From assembly GCA_003645805.1 (NCBI GenBank), contig QNCL01000014.1, positions 1-16,712 on the forward strand: a stretch of 16,712 nt of DNA. The letters are read 5' to 3'. The notes under the pieces are model-generated. The model worked only from the letters and a program-made list of their open reading frames with translations. It had not been told where the DNA came from and did not search any database. Source of the DNA: Candidatus Omnitrophota bacterium (GTDB lineage Bacteria; Omnitrophota; 4484-213). The position numbers were made by a program, and so were the translations under genes. The stretch's first letter is position 1; every line of letters starts with the position of its first letter. Shown in pieces: positions 6,651 through 13,567 of this stretch.

Positions 6651-6679
6651 TTGACTTCAGAGCAAGCAAGGAATATAAA
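6651..6679 (+). promoter_or_regulatory. sigma70-type promoter for hisC
   Basis: TTGACT (6651-6656) and TATAAA (6674-6679) are separated by exactly 17 bases in the 63-base gap between lptB and hisC. Expected transcription start is near 6686. A short hairpin, CTTTC/GAAAG around TCCA (6681-6694), lies at the start of the predicted leader. This suggests hisC and the hpf-ptsN-hprK genes can be transcribed separately from lptB. Confidence 0.6.
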
Positions 6680-6704
6680 ACTTTCTCCAGAAAGCGAGGG
6701 ATAG

Positions 6705-7784
6705 ATGGGAGTTGCTCAGAGTTTGATAAAAGAAAGCATAAGGGAGATAGAGAGGTATCAAGTAGGCAGAGGAGACGAGGAGGGAGGGGTGATTAAACTT
6801 TCCTCTAACGAGAACCCGCTGGGAGTTTCAGAGAAGGCGAAAGAGGCGATAGCGAAGTTCTCAGGGCGCATTCACCGTTATCCTCCGGACAACCCTTCTC
6901 CCTTACGCAAAGAGATAGCAGAAAGGTTTTGTCTTAAAGCGGAGAATATAATTTTGGGGAATGGTTCGGACGAGATAATTGACCTGGTAATAAAGGCTTT
7001 TCTTATGTGTGAAGAAGAGGTGCTCCTGAGCGAGATAGATTTTCTCCTCTATAGGTTAAGTGCTAAGATTGCCGGAGCGAAGATAGTTTCTGTGCCTCCT
7101 AAGGAGTTTAAGACTGATCTGGAGGCGATGAAGAGAAAAGTAAACAAAAGGACAAAGATAATCTTTCTCTCTAATCCTAACAATCCCCTGGGAACCTATC
7201 TAAACCGAAGAGAAATGGAAGAGTTCCTGCGAGCACTACCTGAAAGCGTGATAGTCGTTGTTGACCAGGCTTACGCAGAGTTTGTGGATAAAGACGATTA
7301 TCCTCTTTTGTTTGACCTTCTGCCAAAGCACAATCTAATTCTTCTGAGAACATTCTCTAAATTCTATGGTTTGGCTGGTCTGCGTATTGGCTATGGGATA
7401 AGTAATGCCCGGCTTATTGAGTATTTGAATAGAGTGAGATTTCCTTTCAATGTCAACTATTTGGCTCAGGAGGCAGCAAGAGCAGTGCTTAAGGATAAAG
7501 TGTTTGCTAATAAAACAAAGGAGACTGTAGAGTGCGGAAGAAGATACATCTTCTCTCGCTTAGATGAGATGGGAGTGTTTTATATAAATACTGTTACCAA
7601 CTTTGTCAGTATAGATATTCGGGAGGATGGAGAGGAATTTTCTCAGAAGATGCTAAACTATGGAATAGCGGTGCGCGACCTTAAACCTTATCGGTTGAGT
7701 AGGTTTGTGCGTGTGAGCATCGGTCAGGAGAAAGAGAACAGAAAGTTTATTGAAGCCTTGAAGGCACTAATAGGAGGCAGATAA
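6705..7784 (+). CDS. hisC: histidinol-phosphate aminotransferase
   Basis: The 359-residue PLP enzyme of fold type I belongs to the HisC family, which transaminates imidazole-acetol phosphate in histidine synthesis. Many members also act on aromatic keto acids. Motifs are KLSSNENPLG (31-40), RYPPDNP (58-64), LGNGSDEIIDL (84-94), FLSNPNNPLGT (154-164), DQAYAEF (187-193) and the PLP-lysine segment RTFSKFYGLAGLRIGYG (215-231) with Lys219. No other his gene is in the window. The gene has its own promoter and occupies the place where rpoN usually lies between lptB and hpf. Whether it works in histidine synthesis or aromatic amino acid synthesis (aroF is nearby) cannot be told from sequence. Confidence 0.9.
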   Translation: MGVAQSLIKESIREIERYQVGRGDEEGGVIKLSSNENPLGVSEKAKEAIAKFSGRIHRYPPDNPSPLRKEIAERFCLKAENIILGNGSDEIIDLVIKAFLMCEEEVLLSEIDFLLYRLSAKIAGAKIVSVPPKEFKTDLEAMKRKVNKRTKIIFLSNPNNPLGTYLNRREMEEFLRALPESVIVVVDQAYAEFVDKDDYPLLFDLLPKHNLILLRTFSKFYGLAGLRIGYGISNARLIEYLNRVRFPFNVNYLAQEAARAVLKDKVFANKTKETVECGRRYIFSRLDEMGVFYINTVTNFVSIDIREDGEEFSQKMLNYGIAVRDLKPYRLSRFVRVSIGQEKENRKFIEALKALIGGR

Positions 7785-7816
7785 AAGGAAACCAAAAGCC
7801 AGGGAAGGAGGGTCTT

Positions 7817-8107
7817 ATGAATTTAGTAATTACAGGAAGACACTTTGACCTGACAGAGAATTTGAAGGAGGAGATTCACAAGAAGACAGAAAGATTCAAG
7901 AGATATTTTTCTCATATCATTGATGTGCATGTAGTCATCTCTCGAGAGAAAGGAAGATACCAGGTGGAGATTATTCTTTCGGCTAAGAAACTAATATGCA
8001 CTAGCAAAGAGGAAGGTAATGATCTCTATCTTTGTCTAAATAAAGCCATAGAGAAAATAGAGACGCAACTTTCCCATTTGAAAGACAAAATCAAAGACAA
8101 ACCTTGA
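7817..8107 (+). CDS. hpf: short ribosome hibernation promoting factor
   Basis: The 96-residue protein belongs to the Hpf/YfiA/RaiA family, which binds the 30S decoding region and keeps ribosomes inactive in starvation. It begins with the typical MNLVITGRHFDLTENLKEEI, continues with KKTERFKRYF and an internal beta strand with VEIILSAKK, and ends in a charged helix. It is the short form, without the C-terminal dimerisation domain of long HPF, as in E. coli Hpf. A good AAGGAGG lies upstream of the ATG. In many diderm bacteria hpf sits beside rpoN and ptsN; here ptsN follows, but rpoN is not seen. Confidence 0.9.
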   Translation: MNLVITGRHFDLTENLKEEIHKKTERFKRYFSHIIDVHVVISREKGRYQVEIILSAKKLICTSKEEGNDLYLCLNKAIEKIETQLSHLKDKIKDKP

Positions 8108-8127
8108 TTTCTCTCCACCTACTTTAT

Positions 8128-8165
8128 CGGTTATCCAGTTTACTGGCTAACTGAATAGGTAATCG
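8128..8165 (+). other. imperfect hairpin between hpf and ptsN
   Basis: CGGTTA (8128-8133) can pair with TAATCG (8160-8165) with one G-U pair, and CAGTT (8136-8140) with AACTG (8149-8153), leaving an asymmetric internal loop and an 8-base apical loop. No U-run follows, so it is not an intrinsic terminator. It may be an RNA-processing or stability element in this 80-base gap, the longest between neighbouring genes in the window. Confidence 0.25.
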
Positions 8166-8187
8166 ACAGAAAGAATAAGGAGGTAAA

Positions 8188-8661
8188 ATGAAGATACTGG
8201 AATTTCTGAATCAAAAAGCCCTTACTGTCAATCTCTCTTCTCAGGATAAGAAAGAAGTGATTGAGGAATTGGTAGACTTGTTAATAAAGGCAGGAGAAGC
8301 GCTGGATAGATCTGCACTGGTGAAGGCTTTGATAGAAAGAGAGGAATTAGGAAGCACAGGAATTGGACAAGGAATTGCCATTCCTCATGCCAAATCTGAG
8401 AAGGTAAAGAAATTGACAGGGGCGGTAGGCATCTCTAAAAAAGGAGTGGACTTTGATGCCTTAGATGGTGAGCCTGTGTATATTTTCTTCCTTCTTATTG
8501 CTCCTCAGGGTTCCTCAGGTCCTCATCTGAAAGCGTTAGCCAGAATATCCCGACTTCTTAAAAACAAGAGTTTCTGTTCTGCTCTTCGTAAGGCAAAAGA
8601 CGAAAAGGAGTTGTTAAAGATAATAGTAGAAGAAGACCGTTCAGAAGAGAGTCAACAATGA
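8188..8661 (+). CDS. ptsN: PTS EIIA domain protein, nitrogen/fructose type
   Basis: The 157-residue protein is a single EIIA domain of the mannitol/fructose/Ntr family. The phospho-acceptor histidine is His67 in GIGQGIAIPHAKSEKV (58-73). LGSTGIG before it and the VYIFFLLIAPQGSSGPHLKALARISRLL segment (97-124) with a second conserved His are also present. In Proteobacteria PtsN is phosphorylated through EI-Ntr and NPr and regulates potassium transport, nitrogen and carbon balance rather than moving sugar. With no EIIB/EIIC gene in view, a regulatory role is likely here too. A strong AAGGAGGT precedes the ATG. The TGA overlaps the hprK ATG, which suggests coupled synthesis of the two. Confidence 0.92.
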   Translation: MKILEFLNQKALTVNLSSQDKKEVIEELVDLLIKAGEALDRSALVKALIEREELGSTGIGQGIAIPHAKSEKVKKLTGAVGISKKGVDFDALDGEPVYIFFLLIAPQGSSGPHLKALARISRLLKNKSFCSALRKAKDEKELLKIIVEEDRSEESQQ

Positions 8662-9236
8662 GCACAGAAAAGCGTTCGGGAGAGGATATCCTTACCCTTC
8701 ATGCCACAGCGCTGGATGTATACGGAGTAGGAGTATTGCTTGTAGGGGAGAGTGGAGTGGGAAAGAGTGAGTGTGCTCTGGAGCTGATAGAGAGAGGGCA
8801 GCGTCTGGTAGCAGATGATATGGTAAGAATAGAACTGAAGGCAGGAAAGATATTAATGGCCAGGAGTGCAGATGAGATAATAAAGCATTATATAGAGATT
8901 AGAGGATTAGGGATAATAAATGTTAAAGATATCTTTGGAGTAGGAGGAGTAAGAAACCAGAAGAGAATAGGGATGGTGGTGCGTCTTGAGAAATGGAGAG
9001 CAGAGGCAGAGTATGAGCGCTTGGGTTTAGAGGAAAAAACCTATACAATATTGGGAGTTGCCCTTCCTTATTTAGTAATTCCTGTGCGTCCCGGAAGGAA
9101 CATTCCCTTATTGATTGAAGTCGCCGCTCTTACCCAGAGAGCAAAAAGGATGGGGCTTCATCCTGTAAAGCAGATAGATAAGAAGATTTTGAGGAAGATG
9201 GGAAAGGAAGAAGAAGGGTTGGGGGAGGTGTTCTGA
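8658..9236 (+). CDS. hprK: HPr kinase/phosphorylase, catalytic domain only
   Basis: The 192-residue protein corresponds to the C-terminal catalytic half of HPr kinase/phosphorylase, which phosphorylates and dephosphorylates the regulatory serine of HPr. The P-loop is GESGVGKS (30-37). LVADDMV (50-56) carries the catalytic acidic residues, LTLHATALDVYGVGVLL (12-28) precedes the P-loop, and the family signature is IEIRGLGIINVKDIFG (79-94). VRPGRN and the C-terminal KRMGL segment are also present. The Bacillus protein is about 310 residues. The missing part is the N-terminal domain, as in the short HprK of alphaproteobacteria, whose genes also lie near EIIA and HPr genes. The start is fixed by the ATGA overlap with ptsN. 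The substrate is probably the HPr encoded just downstream, which has the matching serine. Confidence 0.9.
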   Translation: MSTEKRSGEDILTLHATALDVYGVGVLLVGESGVGKSECALELIERGQRLVADDMVRIELKAGKILMARSADEIIKHYIEIRGLGIINVKDIFGVGGVRNQKRIGMVVRLEKWRAEAEYERLGLEEKTYTILGVALPYLVIPVRPGRNIPLLIEVAALTQRAKRMGLHPVKQIDKKILRKMGKEEEGLGEVF

Positions 9237-9238
9237 GA

Positions 9239-10462
9239 GTGAAGTTAATCAAGTGGCTTTATCCAGGAATGCGCATAAAGAGATGGATATGCTTATGCAC
9301 TTTAGGAATAATTATTATTACCTCAGGAGCAGTGCGTTGGGCAACCGCCAAAGATTTTCTTATTAAGCAATCCGGGCTTCTTTTGATAATCGGAGGAGTA
9401 GGAGCGGTAATCCTGAGTATAGAGAAGATAATAAAGGTATTTATAAGTGTGCTTCTTCCCAAACAGGAGGAGAAGATAGTAGATATTATTTACCAAAAGA
9501 GACAATTAAGATGGGGCCCACGAATTGTGGCTATTGGAGGAGGCACAGGGCTTTCTACCCTTCTTCACGGAATTAAAAGATATACAGATAACATTACTGC
9601 TATTGTGACGGTCACCGACACAGGAGGAAGTTCAGGAAGGTTGACAAAGCAGTTTAACATCCTTCCTCCTGGAGATATCCGCAATTGCTTGGTTGCTTTA
9701 GCAGAGACCGAGGACTTGATGAAAGACTTGTTTAACTATCGATTTAAAAATGGCGAACTAAAAGGACATAGCTTTGGCAATCTTTTCATTACCGCTCTTT
9801 GTGAGGTTACCGGAGACTTTGAGGAGGCAATAAGGAAATCCAGTGAGGTTTTGGCTATTCAGGGAAAGGTAGTGCCTTCTACTTTAGAGAGTGTTTCTCT
9901 CCTTGCCCGCGGGAAGGATGGAAGGATAGTGGAGGGAGAGACAAATATCACTGAAAGTAAGATGAAGATCGAAAGGGTTTTTCTAAAACCCGCAGACTGC
10001 CGAGCCACTTCTGAAGCCATTCAAGCCATAGAAGACGCCGAACTTATCATCTTAGGTCCAGGAAGTCTGTACACCAGCGTAATCCCCAATCTTCTGATAA
10101 AGGATATCCAGGAAGCGATCAAGAGAAGTCGAGCAATTAAGGTCTATGTGTGCAATGTGATGACTCAAGCAGGAGAAACAGAGGGCTATACTGCTTTTGA
10201 TCACCTTGAGGCACTCCTGAAGCATACCTATCCTCAGATTGTTAACTATTGCGTAGTAAATAACGCTCCCGTGCCTCCCGAGCTTTTAGCCAGATATAGA
10301 GAAGAGGGGGCTTATCCGGTAAGCGCAGATGTAGAGAAGATACAGAAGAAGGGGTATGCAGTGATAGAGGGAGAGATGATTGATAGCGCCAACTATGTTC
10401 GGCATAACCCCCAGAAGTTATCTGCGCTGTTGATAAATCTCCTGCAGAGGGACCTGATATAA
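9239..10462 (+). CDS. yvcK: YvcK/CofD-like protein with N-terminal membrane anchor
   Basis: The 407-residue protein has two hydrophobic segments, about residues 16-34 and 45-72, followed by a complete YvcK-type Rossmann domain: VAIGGGTGLSTLLHGIK (97-113), TVTDTGGSSGRL (124-135), PPGDIRNCL (143-151), KGHSFGNL and LGPGSLYTSVIPNLL. YvcK proteins bind UDP-sugars and are needed for growth on gluconeogenic carbon and for cell-wall homeostasis. They are related to, but distinct from, CofD. The Bacillus protein has about 317 residues and no membrane segments, so this one is probably tethered to the inner membrane. It starts at GTG, nine bases after GGAGGT and two bases after hprK. In Firmicutes yvcK lies between rapZ (yvcJ) and whiA, followed by crh; here it lies between hprK and ptsH. 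Confidence 0.88.
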   Translation: MKLIKWLYPGMRIKRWICLCTLGIIIITSGAVRWATAKDFLIKQSGLLLIIGGVGAVILSIEKIIKVFISVLLPKQEEKIVDIIYQKRQLRWGPRIVAIGGGTGLSTLLHGIKRYTDNITAIVTVTDTGGSSGRLTKQFNILPPGDIRNCLVALAETEDLMKDLFNYRFKNGELKGHSFGNLFITALCEVTGDFEEAIRKSSEVLAIQGKVVPSTLESVSLLARGKDGRIVEGETNITESKMKIERVFLKPADCRATSEAIQAIEDAELIILGPGSLYTSVIPNLLIKDIQEAIKRSRAIKVYVCNVMTQAGETEGYTAFDHLEALLKHTYPQIVNYCVVNNAPVPPELLARYREEGAYPVSADVEKIQKKGYAVIEGEMIDSANYVRHNPQKLSALLINLLQRDLI

Positions 10463-10485
10463 CCCGAGCCCGCAGATTCTTTCAG

Positions 10486-10782
10486 ATGAGAGAAAGAGAG
10501 CAGAAGAGCAAGTGCTTTTGCATAAAGAGAAAGGTGATAATAAAGAATAGATTGGGCTTGCATGCCCGCCCCGCTGCACTATTCGTGCAATTAGCCAACA
10601 GGTTTGAGAGTGAGATTATTATGCGCAAAGGGAATCAAGAGGTAAACGGGAAGTCTATTATGGGAGTGATGATGCTTGCTGCAGGAAAGGGAGAGGAAGT
10701 GGAGATAGAGGCAAAAGGGGTGGATGCAGAGAGAGCGGTTAGAGAATTGGAGAAGTTGTTGATGAGCGATCTGGAGGGGTAG
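10486..10782 (+). CDS. ptsH: HPr phosphocarrier protein
   Basis: The 98-residue HPr carries both regulatory sites: the EI-phosphorylated histidine in GLHARPAA (His26, the usual His15) and the HprK serine in NGKSIMGV (Ser57, the usual Ser46). Their spacing of 31 residues is the canonical one. The LLAAGKGEEVEIEA-like tail and final helix are normal. The ATG at 10486 gives about 11 extra N-terminal residues, including a Cys-x-Cys pair, and has no visible Shine-Dalgarno. A GTG at 10534 is too close to the histidine to be the start. Presence of the serine fits the hprK gene two positions upstream. ptsI follows after a single base. Confidence 0.93.
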   Translation: MREREQKSKCFCIKRKVIIKNRLGLHARPAALFVQLANRFESEIIMRKGNQEVNGKSIMGVMMLAAGKGEEVEIEAKGVDAERAVRELEKLLMSDLEG

Positions 10783-10783
10783 A

Positions 10784-12508
10784 ATGGTTCTGAAAGGGAT
10801 TGCCGTTTCCCCGGGGATAGTAATAGGCAAGGCTTTTTTGCTAAACAGTGATAGTTTTGTTATTCCCCGAGTAAAGATAAAAGAAGAGGAGGTTTTTAGG
10901 GAGATTGAGCGATTTAAGAAAGCCTTAGAGCAAACACGCCAGGAGATTATCAATCTGCAAAGGAAGTTAAACAGAGAGGTAGACTCAAAGCATAGCGAGA
11001 TTTTTAATGCCCATCTCTTAATCCTTGATGACCCTGTTCTTACTCAGCAGATGATAGAGAAGATAAAGAAGAAAATGCTCAATGCAGAGTATCTCTTTCA
11101 GCAACTTATAAAGAATTATGAGAAGGCGTTTTTGAAGATAGATGATGCCTATTTTAAGGAGAGAATAAGCGATATTCGGGATGTGGGCAAGAGGGTAATC
11201 AGGAATTTGTTAGGAAGAAAGAAGATGAATTTAGACAGTGTTAAAGAGGAAGTAATCGTTGTCTCCTATGACCTTTCTCCTTCAGATACTGCTCTGATGC
11301 GCAAAGAGAAGGTTATTGGTTTTGCTACAGATATTGGAGGTAGAACAAGTCATACCGCAATTATGGCTCGTTCGTTAAAAATCCCTGCGGTAGTAGGACT
11401 GGAGAAGATTAGTGCCAAGACAAAGAATGATGATCTTCTGATTATTGATGGGAATAAGGGGATTGTAGTAATTAATCCTCGCCCCGAGGTAATAGAGAGA
11501 TACAGGAAAAAAAAGGAAGAAGAGAAGATAGCCCGACAGGAATTGGAGAAGATCAGAGAACTACCTGCGCAAACTTGCGACGGAGAAAAAGTGGAGATAA
11601 GCGCAAATATAGAATTGCCAGAGGAGATAGACTCTGCTCTAAAGGAAGGGGCGGAGGGTATTGGTTTATACCGCACCGAGTACTTCTTCCTTAACCGATC
11701 TAGACTACCCACCGAGGAAGAGCAATATCGAGCGTATAAGTTTGTTGCTCAAAGGATGAAGCCATATCCTGTAGTCATCAGGACTTTAGATTTAGGAGGA
11801 GACAAGTTCCTGTCCCATCTAAATATTCCTGCAGAGATGAATCCTTTTCTTGGCTGGCGAGCAATAAGGTTTTGTTTGGCAAGGCCAGATATATTTAAGA
11901 CCCAGTTGAAGGCAATCTTGCGGGCAAGTAAATATGGCAATCTGAAGATTATGTATCCGATGATCTGTAGCGTAGAGGAGTTTAGGCAGGCAAACGAAGT
12001 CCTGGAGGAGGTAAAAAAGGAGTTAAAAAGAGAAGGTATCTCTTTTGATAAGAACATAGAAGTAGGAGCAATGATAGAGATTCCTTCCGCTGCTCTAACC
12101 GCAGATATATTAGCCAAGGAAGCAGATTTTTTCAGCATAGGCACTAATGACCTTATTCAGTACTCCTTAGCGGTAGATAGAGTGAATGAAAAGATTGCTT
12201 ATCTATATGAGCCAAACCATCCCGCAATTCTTCGCTTGATTAAGATGGTGATTGATGCTGCGCACAAAGAGGGTATCTGGGTAGGGATGTGTGGAGAGAT
12301 GTGCAGTGAACCTATTTTTATCCCTCTGCTTCTGGGGTTAGGACTTACCAAGTTCAGTGTCAGTCCCTTGATGCTTTTAAGGATAAAGAAGGTGGTGCGT
12401 TCAATATCCTTAAGCAAGGCAAGAGAGATGGCTAAGCAGATATTGAGTTTGAGTAGTATAAAAGAGATAAAACGCTTTTCTCGTCTCAAGTTTAAGCAGA
12501 TAGTTTAA
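10784..12508 (+). CDS. ptsI: PTS enzyme I (phosphoenolpyruvate-protein phosphotransferase)
   Basis: The 574-residue enzyme takes phosphate from phosphoenolpyruvate and passes it to HPr. The N-terminal domain has GIAVSPGIVIGKAFLL (5-20) and the HPr-binding helices. The phosphohistidine is His190 in GGRTSHTAIMAR (185-196). A linker leads to the PEP-binding barrel with GLYRTEYFF (294-302), TLDLGGDK, IMYPMI, IGTNDLIQYSLAVDR and the catalytic cysteine region GMCGEMCSEP. Length is that of a classical EI. It lacks the GAF domain that marks EI-Ntr (PtsP), so nitrogen sensing by this protein is not indicated. GGAGGGG lies upstream of the ATG. Confidence 0.95.
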   Translation: MVLKGIAVSPGIVIGKAFLLNSDSFVIPRVKIKEEEVFREIERFKKALEQTRQEIINLQRKLNREVDSKHSEIFNAHLLILDDPVLTQQMIEKIKKKMLNAEYLFQQLIKNYEKAFLKIDDAYFKERISDIRDVGKRVIRNLLGRKKMNLDSVKEEVIVVSYDLSPSDTALMRKEKVIGFATDIGGRTSHTAIMARSLKIPAVVGLEKISAKTKNDDLLIIDGNKGIVVINPRPEVIERYRKKKEEEKIARQELEKIRELPAQTCDGEKVEISANIELPEEIDSALKEGAEGIGLYRTEYFFLNRSRLPTEEEQYRAYKFVAQRMKPYPVVIRTLDLGGDKFLSHLNIPAEMNPFLGWRAIRFCLARPDIFKTQLKAILRASKYGNLKIMYPMICSVEEFRQANEVLEEVKKELKREGISFDKNIEVGAMIEIPSAALTADILAKEADFFSIGTNDLIQYSLAVDRVNEKIAYLYEPNHPAILRLIKMVIDAAHKEGIWVGMCGEMCSEPIFIPLLLGLGLTKFSVSPLMLLRIKKVVRSISLSKAREMAKQILSLSSIKEIKRFSRLKFKQIV

Positions 12509-12510
12509 TT

Positions 12511-13566
12511 ATGGTTAGCAATCTATCTTTTACAGGGAATCCAGAGTTAGACAAAGCAAGAATGATAGAGAAGATTCTTGCCTTTCCTTTTCAGATTAGG
12601 AAGGCAACAGAGATAGCCGAGGAGAGTTTTCAGAGGATTAACTTTTCTTTTCAACAGGTAAAGAACATAGTATTTGTAGGGATGGGCGGATCAGGGATTG
12701 CCGGAGAGATTATCAGAAACTATCTGAGCAAAGAACTCAGAATTCCCGTGTTTACAAATCAAGATTACACCCTTCCTAAGTTTGTGGGTGCAGAGACGCT
12801 ATTTTTTATAAATAGTTATTCGGGGAATACAGAGGAAACACTAACAGTCTATGAAAGCATCAGACACTCTGGATTTAAGATTATTGCCATCAGCGCTAAT
12901 GGAAGTTTGAAGGAAAAGGCAAAAGAAGACAAAATTCCTTTTATCAGTATTCCCCAGGGGATGCCCCCACGCACTGCTTTAGGTTATTCTTTCTTCATAC
13001 CTTTATGCATTTTATATAGATGCGGGTTAATTACAGAAAAGGAAGGGGAGATTAAAGAGACCATAGAGGTTCTCCAGAGGATTAAAGAGAGGTTTGAGAG
13101 AGAGAAGGAGAATGTGGCAGAAAGGACTGCTCGTCTTCTCCGAAACAGGTTGCCCGTCATCTACAGTTCTGCTGACTTCTCTGGGGTGGCAATCAGGTTA
13201 AAACAGCAATTGGCAGAGAACAGCAAGACCCTTTCCATTGTCAATTTTCTTCCTGAGATGAACCACAATGAGATAGTAGGATGGCAATTTCCTTCTTTGC
13301 TAAAGGAGTTTGTGGTGCTCTTTTTGCGGGATAGAGAGGAGAATGAAAGGATAGTCAGGAGGTTTGAGATAACCAAGGAACTTATAGGTAAAGAGACAGA
13401 AAGGATTGTGGAACTCTACTCAGAAGGAGAGGGTTTATTAGCACGCATCTTCTCTCTTATCTATATCGGAGATTTTATCTCCTATTATCTTGCTCTGCTT
13501 AATGGAGTTGATCCCACCCCAGTAGAGAAGATAGATTACCTGAAGGCAAAACTGAAGGAGGCCTGA
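12511..13566 (+). CDS. bifunctional phosphoglucose/phosphomannose isomerase
   Basis: The 351-residue protein belongs to the two-SIS-domain PGI/PMI family, which interconverts glucose-6-P, fructose-6-P and mannose-6-P. The first SIS domain has GMGGSGIAG (57-65) and NSYSGNTEET (101-110). MPPRTALGY (151-159) and the catalytic-glutamate region MNHNEIVGW (250-258) follow. The C-terminal signature GVDPTPVEKIDYLK is typical. These enzymes are best known from archaea and some bacteria, and they replace classical Pgi. The start lies two bases after ptsI with no clear Shine-Dalgarno, so translation is probably by re-initiation. Placement after ptsH-ptsI ties it to sugar-phosphate metabolism. The mannose activity may supply GDP-mannose for cell-surface glycans; that is inference. 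Confidence 0.9.
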   Translation: MVSNLSFTGNPELDKARMIEKILAFPFQIRKATEIAEESFQRINFSFQQVKNIVFVGMGGSGIAGEIIRNYLSKELRIPVFTNQDYTLPKFVGAETLFFINSYSGNTEETLTVYESIRHSGFKIIAISANGSLKEKAKEDKIPFISIPQGMPPRTALGYSFFIPLCILYRCGLITEKEGEIKETIEVLQRIKERFEREKENVAERTARLLRNRLPVIYSSADFSGVAIRLKQQLAENSKTLSIVNFLPEMNHNEIVGWQFPSLLKEFVVLFLRDREENERIVRRFEITKELIGKETERIVELYSEGEGLLARIFSLIYIGDFISYYLALLNGVDPTPVEKIDYLKAKLKEA

Positions 13567-13567
13567 G

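Noticed and set aside
8128..8165. Terminator after hpf
   Set aside because: The hairpin is imperfect and is followed by ACAGAAAG, not a T-run; ptsN continues the cluster with a strong ribosome-binding site.
8658..9236. HprK as a truncated pseudogene
   Set aside because: P-loop, acidic residues, family signature and C-terminus are intact, the start is fixed by overlap with ptsN, and short catalytic-only HprK forms are known.
10591..10953. 120-codon antisense open frame across the ptsH/ptsI junction
   Set aside because: Both underlying genes are certain, and the antisense product shows no recognisable domain or start signal.
11749..12144. 131-codon antisense open frame within ptsI
   Set aside because: It is antisense to the conserved PEP-binding barrel and its Ser/Ile/Leu-rich translation is typical of a reverse-complement shadow.
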